This document shows, piece after piece, positions 1 through 7,769 of a DNA stretch of 36,705 bases (position 1 is its first letter; every line of letters begins with the position of its first letter). This DNA comes from an uncultured Bacilli bacterium (GTDB lineage Bacteria > Bacillota_I > Bacilli_A > RF39 > UBA660), in the NCBI GenBank assembly GCA_947632455.1, contig CANRPK010000012.1, positions 1 through 36,705 of the forward strand, in the 5' to 3' direction. The notes below the pieces were generated by a model. The model was not told where the DNA came from. It searched no databases and saw only the letters and a list, made by a program, of their open reading frames with translations. A program made the position numbers and the translations under genes.

Positions 1-89
1 GTTGCGAATAGATATTATAGATTATTCATATGTCTTTTTCAATGCTTATTTGTTGCACTTCAAATTTAAAATAACAAGCCTTCCGAAAT
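1..89. other. Left edge, no gene recognised
   Basis: No coding region or RNA gene is supported here. The stretch is AT-rich and ends at the promoter of the first operon. A TTGCAC followed by an AAATTTAAA run (53-70) resembles the -35 and spacer of the promoter at 27969, but no -10 lies at the right distance. Confidence 0.5.
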
Positions 90-118
90 TTGACAAAATC
101 CCCGAAATATGCTATAAT
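90..118 (+). promoter_or_regulatory. Sigma-A promoter of first operon
   Basis: TTGACA at 90-95 and TATAAT at 113-118 are separated by exactly 17 bases, and TGC just before the -10 makes it an extended -10. This is a perfect-consensus housekeeping promoter, so the downstream pair of genes is probably well expressed. Confidence 0.9.
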
Positions 119-149
119 TTTAAGCGTAATTGAATAAGGGGGTTATATT

Positions 150-569
150 ATGAAAGGATATGTACTCGATTATATTAATGAAAATGAGTTTAAAAAATTA
201 GAAAGAGCTTTAAAAAAATATAATATGTTAGCTTTTAAAAAATTAAACTTTGAATACTATCCCGCACTTAGAAATGGAAATTTTGTTGGAGAATTAATAA
301 GTACTAATAAAAAGGAACATACTGAAAAGTATGAATTAAAACTTCCAAGTGATAAAATGTTCGCCGCAGTTCATGGTGAAGTAAAATTATTTTATACCGT
401 ATACTTAAAAGAAGGAACAGTTATGTTAGATACTATAACACCAACTGAAATATTACTTGAAGGCCATATGAGTGAGCTTACCACTTATAAAGGTATTATG
501 ATTTCTAAGGCTAATGCAGCTAAAGATAAATTTAAAATTGATTTATTAAATATGTTACAAGGTAAGTAA
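150..569 (+). CDS. Hypothetical protein, 139 aa
   Basis: I do not recognise this protein. It is small and soluble-looking, with no signal peptide or membrane segment. A lysine-rich helical N-terminus is followed by a stretch that looks beta-rich (about residues 45-105, alternating hydrophobic and charged) and a short helical end. The ATG is preceded by AAGGGGG (136-142) at good distance and by a consensus promoter, so expression is likely. It is the first gene of a two-gene operon, with 29 bases before the next gene. No catalytic motif stands out. The strong promoter and compact size suggest a conserved housekeeping role in this lineage, but that is inference only. Confidence 0.8.
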   Translation: MKGYVLDYINENEFKKLERALKKYNMLAFKKLNFEYYPALRNGNFVGELISTNKKEHTEKYELKLPSDKMFAAVHGEVKLFYTVYLKEGTVMLDTITPTEILLEGHMSELTTYKGIMISKANAAKDKFKIDLLNMLQGK

Positions 570-598
570 CATATTTTTCGTAAAAGAAAGGAAAAGCT

Positions 599-1402
599 AT
601 GCCCTTAAGATATGAATTTAGCTCGGATTTAACATCATTTTTAATATTAAGTGATTGTCATACTTTAAATAGTTTAGACGATTATATGAAAATGATCATT
701 TATAATGCCGTTAAAATATTAACAGGCAAGACTTCGTTTGAGCTAAAAAAGACTAATGAACCCAATTTTAAAGAGTATCTTATTATATTTTCAAAGAAGC
801 ATCATTTAAAAGTTCAAATTAAAGGAGATTATCTTGTTATTATATATCAAAATATTACTTATTATTTTGAACATAATTATACAATAAAAGGTGGTATTTT
901 AGAACTTAGTAAATTTAATGCTGTAAATAAAAATCGCGAGATTACTGAAGCTTTTGATACCCATTATTTACGTCTTCAAATTAAAATAGTTGATACTATC
1001 TATGAACTAAATATTCCTTATGATTATAGTACTACTATTGATTTAAATACATTTTCTACTCTTAATCAAAATAGTACTATAACTAGCCTTAAAAATCTTT
1101 ATTTATCTATCTTTGCTCCTAAGCAAGATGATTATAACTATAATAAATTAGAAACAACTTTAAGTATTGCTAAACCTAATAGAACTGAGATTTTATCTTT
1201 AAAAAGTGGTAAAACTATTTACTATGAAGCAACTTTAATTTTAAATGATCTAAGCCTAACTGCTAGTCGTAAAGAAAACGCTAAAGCTAATATAAATATA
1301 AATGGCATAACTAAAGATTATTTACCAATTTTAAATGAATTAATTTATGGTTTATTAGTTAAAGTTGAAAATAATTTTCCTGAAAGCTATCTAAAACGTT
1401 AG
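599..1402 (+). CDS. Hypothetical protein, 267 aa
   Basis: I do not recognise this protein. It has no signal peptide or transmembrane helix. The sequence is rich in Asn, Lys, Tyr and Ile, with many short alternating hydrophobic stretches suggesting a largely beta fold. The start is supported by AAGGA (588-592), six bases upstream. It shares a promoter with the 139-residue protein before it, and the coding end overlaps the terminator at 1382-1416. No conserved catalytic residues can be picked out by eye. It may be a partner of its upstream neighbour, judged only from co-transcription. Confidence 0.8.
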   Translation: MPLRYEFSSDLTSFLILSDCHTLNSLDDYMKMIIYNAVKILTGKTSFELKKTNEPNFKEYLIIFSKKHHLKVQIKGDYLVIIYQNITYYFEHNYTIKGGILELSKFNAVNKNREITEAFDTHYLRLQIKIVDTIYELNIPYDYSTTIDLNTFSTLNQNSTITSLKNLYLSIFAPKQDDYNYNKLETTLSIAKPNRTEILSLKSGKTIYYEATLILNDLSLTASRKENAKANININGITKDYLPILNELIYGLLVKVENNFPESYLKR

Positions 1403-1416
1403 CCTTTCTTTTTTTT
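1382..1416 (+). terminator. Rho-independent terminator
   Basis: GAAAGCTA (1382-1389) can pair with TAGCCTTTC (1400-1408) with one bulged base, followed by a run of T (1409-1416). The 5' arm lies inside the end of the preceding gene and the stop codon is part of the 3' arm. Confidence 0.6.
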
Positions 1417-1424
1417 ATGTAATG

Positions 1425-1433
1425 TGCTACAAT
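1425..1433 (+). promoter_or_regulatory. Extended -10 promoter of suf operon
   Basis: TGC followed by TACAAT (1428-1433) forms an extended -10. No good -35 is seen: the hexamer 17 bases upstream is TTTCTT, inside the U-tract of the preceding terminator. A TG-dependent promoter is likely. Confidence 0.6.
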
Positions 1434-1450
1434 AAATCTGGTGACAAATT

Positions 1451-2200
1451 ATGTTAAAAATAACCAATTTAAATGTACAAGCATCTGATAAAACAATCTT
1501 AAATGATTTTAATTTAACTATAAATGATGGGGAAATTCATGTTATTATGGGTCCAAATGGTGCTGGTAAAAGTACTATTTGTAAAGCCATCTTTAATCAT
1601 CCAGATTATACTATAAATGGTAATATAACTTATAATAATCATAATCTAGTTGGAACTACACCTACCGATATTAGTAGATTAGGTATCTTTCTATTAAATC
1701 AAAATCCCATTGAAATAGAGGGTATAACTAATGCTGAATTAATTAGAAATGCTCTAAGTGCTAAAACTGGTAAACCTATTGATATTTTTGAATTTAATAA
1801 AAAATTAAATGAAGTATGTGATATTATTAAATTACCTAAATCTTTTGTTCATCGTGATATTAATTTTAATATGAGTGGTGGTGAAAAAAAGAAAAATGAA
1901 CTATTAAGTTTATTTATGTTAGAACCTAGTTTTATTATGTTAGATGAAATAGATTCCGGCTTAGATATTGATGCTTTAAAAGTTGTCGGTCAAGCTTTAA
2001 GTAAATATTATGCAATGTATAAACCAAGCATGCTAATTATTACTCATCATCCAGATTTATTAAAATATTTTCCTGATTATCAAGTTCATATTCTAAAAGA
2101 TGGTCATATTATTTCTTCCGGTGATAAATCTTTAGTAAACAAAATAGAAACCTCAGGCTTTGAGGCAAATGTTATTAGTAGGTCGAAGCAAAATGAATAA
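1451..2200 (+). CDS. sufC: SufC, Fe-S assembly ATPase
   Basis: This is the cytoplasmic ABC-type ATPase of the SUF iron-sulfur cluster assembly scaffold. It shows the Walker A motif GPNGAGKST (about residues 34-42), the ABC signature MSGGEKKKNE (about 140-150), Walker B FIMLDEIDSGLD (about 159-170) and a switch histidine in ITHH. The Glu in SGGEKK and the DEIDSGLD sequence are typical of SufC and differ from transporter ATPases. The length of 249 residues is normal. GGTGA lies six bases before the ATG. It is the first gene of sufC-sufD-sufS-sufU, and its end overlaps the next start by eight bases, implying translational coupling. Confidence 0.95.
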   Translation: MLKITNLNVQASDKTILNDFNLTINDGEIHVIMGPNGAGKSTICKAIFNHPDYTINGNITYNNHNLVGTTPTDISRLGIFLLNQNPIEIEGITNAELIRNALSAKTGKPIDIFEFNKKLNEVCDIIKLPKSFVHRDINFNMSGGEKKKNELLSLFMLEPSFIMLDEIDSGLDIDALKVVGQALSKYYAMYKPSMLIITHHPDLLKYFPDYQVHILKDGHIISSGDKSLVNKIETSGFEANVISRSKQNE

Positions 2201-2867
2201 ACTAATATTGGAAGAGGATAATAATAAATTAACTACCGGAAATTATTTAATTGAATATTATCATCATATTAGTCTAGATCTTGAAGGAGAACTTACTTTA
2301 TCTCATTATGATACTAAAAATAATAACTTAAATATTAATTTAGCTGATAATAGTAATTTAAATTTATTTTATGTTTATATCCTAAATAAAGATCTTAATA
2401 TTGATCTAAAAGTAAATAATAATAGTATTTTAAATACCAATTTTATTTTTCTAAATACTGGTAATAATAAAGTTATAATTAATATAAATACAATAGGTTC
2501 TAATAATAAAGAAAATATTAAATTAAGAGCTATAAATAAAAATAAAGATAGTAAATTAGAAATAATATGTACAGGTATAGTAACTAAAAATACCTGTGAT
2601 AATGAATTATTAGAAGATTTAAAAGGACTTATCCCTAATAATTCTTCTATTAAAATTAGTCCTAATATTGAAGTAAATACTAACGAAGTTATGGCTAACC
2701 ATCTAGTAACTATTGGTTCCTTTGATCAATCAAGTTTATTTTATTTAAAAACAAAAGGGCTAGATGATTATATGGCTAAAAGTCTACTTTTAAAAAGCTT
2801 TTTATTAAGTAATATTCCGGCCGAACTTCAAGAAAAAATTCAAGCGGAGGTGATAGAATTTGAATAG
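2193..2867 (+). CDS. sufD: Short SufB/SufD-family scaffold protein
   Basis: This is a scaffold partner of SufC. The C-terminal part carries the SufB/SufD hallmark: a conserved His (H170) followed by a TIGSFDQSSLFYLKTKG motif (173-189), equivalent to the HGATVGQLD...FYL.SRGI region of the family. The preceding beta-helix core is short and Asn-rich. The protein is only 224 residues, roughly half the usual SufD length, so the N-terminal helical domain is missing. The residue before the conserved His is Asn and the family SufB Cys is not there, which favours SufD over SufB. ATG 2193 is chosen over an in-frame TTG at 2160 because it overlaps sufC by just eight bases. No sufB follows in this window. 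Confidence 0.75.
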   Translation: MNKLILEEDNNKLTTGNYLIEYYHHISLDLEGELTLSHYDTKNNNLNINLADNSNLNLFYVYILNKDLNIDLKVNNNSILNTNFIFLNTGNNKVIININTIGSNNKENIKLRAINKNKDSKLEIICTGIVTKNTCDNELLEDLKGLIPNNSSIKISPNIEVNTNEVMANHLVTIGSFDQSSLFYLKTKGLDDYMAKSLLLKSFLLSNIPAELQEKIQAEVIEFE

Positions 2868-4056
2868 AGAAGATTTTCCTCTTTTAAAACAAGATATAAT
2901 TTATTTTGACAATAGTGCCACTAGTTTAAAACCTAAATGTGTAATTGATAAAATTGCTGATTATTATACTAATTATTCCGCTAATGCTCATCGTGGTGAT
3001 TATGATTTATCATTTAAAGTAGATCAAGAATATGAACAAACTCGCACTCTTGTTAAAGATTTTCTTAATGCTAAATCTTTAGAAGAAATTATCTTTACCA
3101 GTGGAACTACCGAATCTTTAAATATGATAGCGCATGGCTTTTTTGAAGATTTACTAGAACCTAATGATGAAATATTACTTACTACTAGTGAGCATGCCTC
3201 TAATGTTCTTCCATGGTTTAGATTAGCAAACAAATTAGGAGTAAAAATTAATTACATACCCCTAGATGATAACTATTATGTTACTTTAGATAATTTAAAA
3301 AAGGTTGTTACCCCCCAAACTAAAGTAATAAGTCTTGCTGGTATTACTAACGTTATAGGGGATAAAAGACCAATTAAAGAAATAACTGAATATGCCCATG
3401 CTCATAATATCTTTGTTGTTGTTGATGCGGCCCAAATGATCCCTCATATGCGTGTTGATGTCAGTGATTTAGATGTTGATTTTCTTGCCTTTTCTGGTCA
3501 TAAAATTTGTGGCCCAACCGGAGTAGGGGTATTATATGGTAAAAAAGAATTATTAGAACATTTAGAACCTACTAACTTAGGAGGGGGTATGAATGAATCA
3601 TTTGATAGTCCTGATCAAGTTTATCTAAAACCACTTCCTACTAGATTAGAAGCGGGTACTCCTAATATTGCCGGAGTAATAGGCCTAGGAGAAGCTATAA
3701 AATATATAGAAAGTATTGGCTATACTAAAATAAATGATCAAGTTCATAATTTACGTAAGTATTTAATTAGTAAATTATTACCAATAAAATATATAGATAT
3801 TATTAATTTAGAATCCGATAGTGGTATCATTGCCTTTAATGTATCTAATATTTTTAGTCAAGACATTGCTTACTATTTAAATAAATATAATATATGTGTA
3901 CGTGCTGGTAATCATTGTGCTAAAATATTAAAAAACGCCGTAGGAGTAACTAATACTGTTAGAATAAGTCTTTATTTTTATAATACTTATGAAGAAATAG
4001 ATAATTTAGTTGAGCTATTAAGTGATTATGATAAAATAGTAAAAGAGATGATTTAA
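2860..4056 (+). CDS. sufS: SufS, cysteine desulfurase
   Basis: This PLP-dependent group II cysteine desulfurase supplies sulfur for Fe-S assembly. The PLP lysine is K215 in FSGHKICGPTG, the PLP-contacting DAAQ is at 189-192, and the catalytic cysteine is C353 in VRAGNHCAK, close to the family RTGHHCA motif. The length of 398 residues is typical. The start is TTG at 2860, supported by CGGAGGTGAT at 2845-2854, a near-perfect complement of the 16S rRNA end, five bases upstream; the N-terminus then matches SufS (FPLLKQDIIYFDNSAT). It overlaps sufD by eight bases, and sufU starts directly after its stop. Confidence 0.95.
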   Translation: MNREDFPLLKQDIIYFDNSATSLKPKCVIDKIADYYTNYSANAHRGDYDLSFKVDQEYEQTRTLVKDFLNAKSLEEIIFTSGTTESLNMIAHGFFEDLLEPNDEILLTTSEHASNVLPWFRLANKLGVKINYIPLDDNYYVTLDNLKKVVTPQTKVISLAGITNVIGDKRPIKEITEYAHAHNIFVVVDAAQMIPHMRVDVSDLDVDFLAFSGHKICGPTGVGVLYGKKELLEHLEPTNLGGGMNESFDSPDQVYLKPLPTRLEAGTPNIAGVIGLGEAIKYIESIGYTKINDQVHNLRKYLISKLLPIKYIDIINLESDSGIIAFNVSNIFSQDIAYYLNKYNICVRAGNHCAKILKNAVGVTNTVRISLYFYNTYEEIDNLVELLSDYDKIVKEMI

Positions 4057-4479
4057 ATGGATAATGAAACTAAAAGAGAAATAATTATGGAAAATTACAC
4101 TCATCCCTTAAATCGTAAACGTATGGATGGATGTGGTTATTATAAAGTTAATACTAATAATGCTAGTTGTATTGATAATATAGATATCTATGTTAAATTT
4201 GAAAATGATCTAATTAAAGATATTACTTTTGAAGGGGAAGCTTGTGCTATATCTATTTCAGCAACATCTGTAATGATAAATAATCTTATTGGTAAAACTA
4301 AAGAAGAAGCTTTAGAATTTATTAAAGAATTTGAACAAATGACTGAAGGTAAAACTTATAATTCTGAACTTTTAAAAGACGCTAATGCTTATAATGATAT
4401 ATATAAACAAGGTAATCGTAAAACATGCGCGACTTTACCATTTAGAGGTTTACAAAAAGCTATTTTAGAAAATAAATAG
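4057..4479 (+). CDS. sufU: SufU, zinc sulfurtransferase
   Basis: SufU accepts persulfide sulfur from SufS in Gram-positive bacteria. The zinc ligands are present: C38 and D40 in ASCID, C63 in GEACAIS, and C124 in KTCATLPF, matching the Cys-Asp-Cys-Cys set of Bacillus SufU. The length of 140 residues is normal. The ATG follows the sufS stop with no gap, so translation is probably coupled. In Bacillus the operon order is sufCDSUB; here sufU is the last gene and is followed directly by a terminator, so the expected sufB is absent from this locus. Confidence 0.93.
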   Translation: MDNETKREIIMENYTHPLNRKRMDGCGYYKVNTNNASCIDNIDIYVKFENDLIKDITFEGEACAISISATSVMINNLIGKTKEEALEFIKEFEQMTEGKTYNSELLKDANAYNDIYKQGNRKTCATLPFRGLQKAILENK

Positions 4480-4489
4480 CTTTTTTTTT
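4454..4489 (+). terminator. Terminator of suf operon
   Basis: AAAAAGCTA (4454-4462) pairs with TAGCTTTTT (4477-4485), followed by further T to 4489. The hairpin straddles the sufU stop codon. Confidence 0.85.
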
Positions 4490-4500
4490 CTTTAAAAATA

Positions 4501-4509
4501 TGCTATAAT
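4501..4509 (+). promoter_or_regulatory. Extended -10 promoter
   Basis: TGC followed by a consensus TATAAT (4504-4509) is seen. The position for a -35 with a 17-base spacer (4481-4486) is all T and belongs to the sufU terminator, so recognition probably relies on the TG extension. Confidence 0.75.
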
Positions 4510-4528
4510 ACCAAAATGGTGATTTATG

Positions 4529-5038
4529 ATGGAAGATGAATCCATTTTAATAAAACAGATAGAAGAAATATTTAAATTCTCAACTTATAATCAAATAAAT
4601 AATATATTAAAAGTATTACCACTAGAATTTAGTCCAGCTGAAATTTTATCTCGTTGGGGTTCAAGTAATACGATGTTATATTTTAAAAAAGCCTATGAAT
4701 TAGAAAAGATTAAAACTCCATTAAATAAAGAAGAAATAATTGGCTTTGAAATTAATCTTTATTATATATATATTAGTTTTAAACCCGGATCTATCTTATC
4801 ATTTGAAGAATTTATAACTTTAAGTCATCTTTTAGAAACAGCCTTTAGTACTCCGAGTAATCCTAATACTTATAATATATCTCCATCCCTTTATCCTTTA
4901 GTTTATAATACTATCGAAAATATCAAAAATAAAAAACTTCAATACGTATTAAAACAAATTCCTTTAGAAGAAACCATAAATTATCTCAATTTACCATCAA
5001 AACCAGTTAAAGAAAGAATAAATTGTTTAATTAGATAG
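4529..5038 (+). CDS. Hypothetical protein, 169 aa
   Basis: I do not recognise this protein. It is predicted soluble and mainly helical, with an acidic N-terminus and a central segment rich in aromatic residues (about 65-90). Two ATG codons are adjacent in frame (4526 and 4529). The second is preferred because GGTGAT (4518-4523) lies five bases upstream, the same spacing as at fmt, whereas the first would be only two bases away. It is transcribed alone from the promoter at 4501 and ends in its own terminator. It occupies the place after sufU where sufB is usually found, but shows no SufB-like motif. Confidence 0.75.
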   Translation: MEDESILIKQIEEIFKFSTYNQINNILKVLPLEFSPAEILSRWGSSNTMLYFKKAYELEKIKTPLNKEEIIGFEINLYYIYISFKPGSILSFEEFITLSHLLETAFSTPSNPNTYNISPSLYPLVYNTIENIKNKKLQYVLKQIPLEETINYLNLPSKPVKERINCLIR

Positions 5039-5068
5039 CTATTTTTCTCCAAAAGAATAGCTTTTTTT
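5037..5068 (+). terminator. Rho-independent terminator
   Basis: AGCTATT (5037-5043) pairs perfectly with AATAGCT (5056-5062), followed by a run of T to 5068. The 5' arm starts at the stop codon of the preceding gene. Confidence 0.85.
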
Positions 5069-5081
5069 CATTTCTTTTTCA

Positions 5082-5090
5082 TGTTATAAT
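5082..5090 (+). promoter_or_regulatory. Extended -10 promoter of fmt operon
   Basis: TGT followed by consensus TATAAT (5085-5090) is seen. The 17-base spacer would place the -35 at 5062-5067, which is the T-run of the preceding terminator. GGTGAT follows ten bases later, so the leader is very short. Confidence 0.75.
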
Positions 5091-5107
5091 AAAGATGGTG
5101 ATATATA

Positions 5108-6037
5108 ATGAATATAAAAACAATTTTCATGGGTACTCCTGATTTTGCCGTTCCCATCTTAGAAGCCTTAATGCAAAAGACCGATGTTATTTTAGTAGTA
5201 ACCCAACCCGATAAAGAAGTAGGTAGAAAAAAGGTTTTAACCCCATCTCCAATAAAAGAACTAGCCACTAAAAATAATATTCCTGTTTTTCAACCAACTA
5301 AAATTCGTATAGATTATGAACCAATCAAAAATCTTAAACCAGATCTTATTGTAACCTGTGCTTATGGTCAGATAATTTCTAAAGAAGTTTTGGATATTCC
5401 TCGCCTTGGTTGTATTAATGTTCATGCATCACTACTTCCTAAATATCGCGGGGGAGCACCTATTCATCACGCAATTATAAATGGGGAAGAAGAAACCGGA
5501 ATTACTATTATGTATATGGATGAAGGCATGGATACTGGTGATATTATTACAATGGCAAAAATTCCTATTACTCCGATAGATAATACTGCGACTATGCATG
5601 ATAAATTAAGCCATCTTGGAAGTGAATTATTGCTAAAAACTTTACCCGATATTATAAATGGTACTAATACGCGCTATAAACAAGATAATGATGCGGCAAC
5701 TTATGCTAAAATAATTAAAAGAGATGATGAACACTTAAATTTTAATGATTTAGCTAAGAATGTTCATAATCGTGTCCGTGGCCTTAATTCGTGGCCTCTT
5801 GCTTATGCTCTAATGGATAATCAAGACTGTAAAATTATTGAGGGCTATATTGGTGAAGAAACTACTAAAGAACCCGGAACTATAGTGAAAGTTTTAAAAG
5901 ATGCTATTGGAGTTGCCTGTCAAGATAATATCTATTACATCACTAAATTAAAACCATTTGGTAAAAAAGCTATGAGTGCTAAAGATTATTTAAATGGTCT
6001 TAATGGTTCTAGTCTTTTAAATAAAAAATTTGATTAA
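5108..6037 (+). CDS. fmt: Methionyl-tRNA formyltransferase
   Basis: This enzyme formylates the methionine of initiator tRNA using 10-formyl-THF, for translation initiation in the cytoplasm. The N-terminal domain has FMGTPDFAV (7-15) and the THF-binding VHASLLPKYRGGAPI stretch (105-119). The catalytic residues N104, H106 and D142 are all in place, the last in the MDEGMDTGD motif. A C-terminal OB-like domain follows from about residue 205. The length of 309 residues is normal. GGTGAT lies five bases before the ATG. It heads the operon fmt-membrane protein-rlmN-prpC-prkC-rsgA-rpe; the def and rsmB genes that often flank fmt are not present. Confidence 0.96.
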   Translation: MNIKTIFMGTPDFAVPILEALMQKTDVILVVTQPDKEVGRKKVLTPSPIKELATKNNIPVFQPTKIRIDYEPIKNLKPDLIVTCAYGQIISKEVLDIPRLGCINVHASLLPKYRGGAPIHHAIINGEEETGITIMYMDEGMDTGDIITMAKIPITPIDNTATMHDKLSHLGSELLLKTLPDIINGTNTRYKQDNDAATYAKIIKRDDEHLNFNDLAKNVHNRVRGLNSWPLAYALMDNQDCKIIEGYIGEETTKEPGTIVKVLKDAIGVACQDNIYYITKLKPFGKKAMSAKDYLNGLNGSSLLNKKFD

Positions 6038-6052
6038 GAAGTGGGTGATAAT

Positions 6053-6742
6053 ATGTCAAAAAAAGAAAAGACATCTAAATTAAAAAGTAAAATTGAGGAG
6101 CTTAAAAAAACTCCGAGAGGAACAGCTATTCTAAAATTAATATATTGGGGAATATTTTTTGCTTTTGTTTTTCTAGTTTTAATAATTACATCTTTTATTA
6201 ATTCTAAATATATTCCAACTACTCCTAAACCTGATAGTAATAATTCTAATCAATCCCCTGAAGTTACTCCTAAAATAGATTTAATATTAAGTACTCTAAC
6301 TAAAACTAATCTTCAAAATCAAATTATAAATGGTTCTTATAATTATAAATATGAAATAACTATTCAAGATACTAAATATATATTTAATGGTACTAAAAAT
6401 CAAGATATCGATAGGGGTTATAAAGAAACACAAGATAAAGTAGTAAAATATTATCTTGATTCAACCGGCATATATGAAGAAAAATTAAATGAAAAAATAC
6501 CTTTACCAAATTTATATGAAAACCTAGATTTAAATTATTTAGATAAAAATCTTTTATTTTCGACTATTCAAAATTTAGAGTTTTCTCTTATTTCTAGTAC
6601 TGATACTTTAATTTATCAAGCAACCAATTTCAATATTTGGGAAATAGCTATCCTTCATGATACTTTAAAATATATAAAAATAACATCCCAAACTCCTAAT
6701 GAATATACATACTATTTAGAATTTAATGATATAGAGGTTTAA
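6053..6742 (+). CDS. Membrane-anchored protein, unknown
   Basis: I do not recognise this 229-residue protein. A basic cytoplasmic N-terminus of about 30 residues (Lys-rich) is followed by one transmembrane helix at about 35-57 and a Pro/Ser/Asn linker. A beta-rich extracytoplasmic domain of about 150 residues follows, so the protein is inserted N-in, C-out. ATG 6053 is chosen over GTG 6041 because GGGTGAT lies three bases upstream of it and contains the GTG. It sits between fmt and rlmN, where Bacillus carries the rRNA methyltransferase gene rsmB. The next gene starts one base after its stop. The fold could be a lipoprotein-like half-barrel, but this is a guess. Confidence 0.8.
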   Translation: MSKKEKTSKLKSKIEELKKTPRGTAILKLIYWGIFFAFVFLVLIITSFINSKYIPTTPKPDSNNSNQSPEVTPKIDLILSTLTKTNLQNQIINGSYNYKYEITIQDTKYIFNGTKNQDIDRGYKETQDKVVKYYLDSTGIYEEKLNEKIPLPNLYENLDLNYLDKNLLFSTIQNLEFSLISSTDTLIYQATNFNIWEIAILHDTLKYIKITSQTPNEYTYYLEFNDIEV

Positions 6743-6743
6743 C

Positions 6744-7769
6744 ATGAAAAAGAATTTATTTGATTTTACCAGAAGTGAACTAGAAAATTATTTTGAAAGT
6801 ATTGGTGAAAAAAAGTTTAAAGCCACTCAAATATACGAATGGCTTTATCAAAAAAGAGTCTGGGATATCTCAGAATTTAGTAATATTAAAAAAGAAATAA
6901 GAACTAAATTAGAAGAAGATTTTACTCTTGATTTAATCACGATTGAGAAAAAAGAAAGTGATGTCGGCACTTATAAATATTTATTTCGCTTAGCTGATGA
7001 TAATTTTATTGAAGCTGTCGTCATGGTTCATGATTATGGTCCTTCAATTTGCGTTTCTAGTGAAGTTGGCTGCAATATGGGTTGCAAATTTTGTGAAAGT
7101 GGTCGCCAAAAGAAAATTCGTAATTTAGAGGCTTATGAAATAGTTGAACAAATATTAGTTATTGAACGTGATTTAAATATTCGCCTAAAAAGTGTTGTTA
7201 TCATGGGAATTGGGGAACCATTAGATAATTATGATAATATCATTAAATTTATTACCATTATTAATGATAGTAAAGGCATTCAAATAGGTGCTCGTCATAT
7301 CACTTTATCTACTTGTGGTCTAGTTCCTAAAATGGCTCTATTAGCCGAACTTCCTATTCAAATAAATCTAGCAATTTCTCTGCATGCTCCAACCGATGAA
7401 CTAAGAAATAAATTAATGCCTGTAAACAAAGTGTATAATATAGCTACTTTAAAAGAAGCAATTAACCATTATTTGCAGCTTACGGGTAGACGAGTTACTA
7501 TTGAATATGTTATGCTAAATAATGTAAATGATAGTGTTGAAGAGGCAATAAAATTAGCTAATTTATTTAAAAAAATGAATATATATGTTAATTTAATTCC
7601 CTATAATGAAACTAATCATTTAGAATTTAAAAGAAGTAGTAAAACCAAAATAATGGCTTTTTATGATACTTTAAAGAAAAATGGCATTAATTGTACTATT
7701 CGTAAAGAATTTGGTGCTAATATTAATGCTGCTTGTGGTCAGTTAAGAGGGAGTATGAAGAATAAATGA
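6744..7769 (+). CDS. rlmN: RlmN, 23S rRNA A2503 methyltransferase
   Basis: This radical SAM enzyme methylates C2 of A2503 in 23S rRNA and of A37 in some tRNAs. The iron-sulfur cysteines are C110, C114 and C117 in the CxxxCxxC motif (GCNMGCKFCESG). The catalytic methyl-carrying C331 lies in NAACGQLRG at the C-terminus, and GIGEPLDNYDN is the typical SAM-binding region. The length of 341 residues is normal. The ATG follows GAGGT at 6734-6738. It ends in TGA that overlaps the ATG of the phosphatase gene (ATGA), so the two are translationally coupled. The TGA stop also shows that TGA is not read as Trp. Confidence 0.97.
   Translation: MKKNLFDFTRSELENYFESIGEKKFKATQIYEWLYQKRVWDISEFSNIKKEIRTKLEEDFTLDLITIEKKESDVGTYKYLFRLADDNFIEAVVMVHDYGPSICVSSEVGCNMGCKFCESGRQKKIRNLEAYEIVEQILVIERDLNIRLKSVVIMGIGEPLDNYDNIIKFITIINDSKGIQIGARHITLSTCGLVPKMALLAELPIQINLAISLHAPTDELRNKLMPVNKVYNIATLKEAINHYLQLTGRRVTIEYVMLNNVNDSVEEAIKLANLFKKMNIYVNLIPYNETNHLEFKRSSKTKIMAFYDTLKKNGINCTIRKEFGANINAACGQLRGSMKNK

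Noticed and set aside
2160-2192. N-terminal extension of sufD from TTG 2160
   Set aside because: It would overlap sufC by about 40 bases, and the extra residues do not resemble the family; ATG 2193 fits a short coupled overlap.
4529-5038. The gene after sufU as a degenerate sufB
   Set aside because: It has its own promoter and terminator and shows no SufB/SufD core or C-terminal motif.
7749-7769. Mycoplasma genetic code (TGA as Trp)
   Set aside because: rlmN, rsgA and mutS end at TGA exactly where their families end, and Trp residues in conserved motifs are encoded by TGG.
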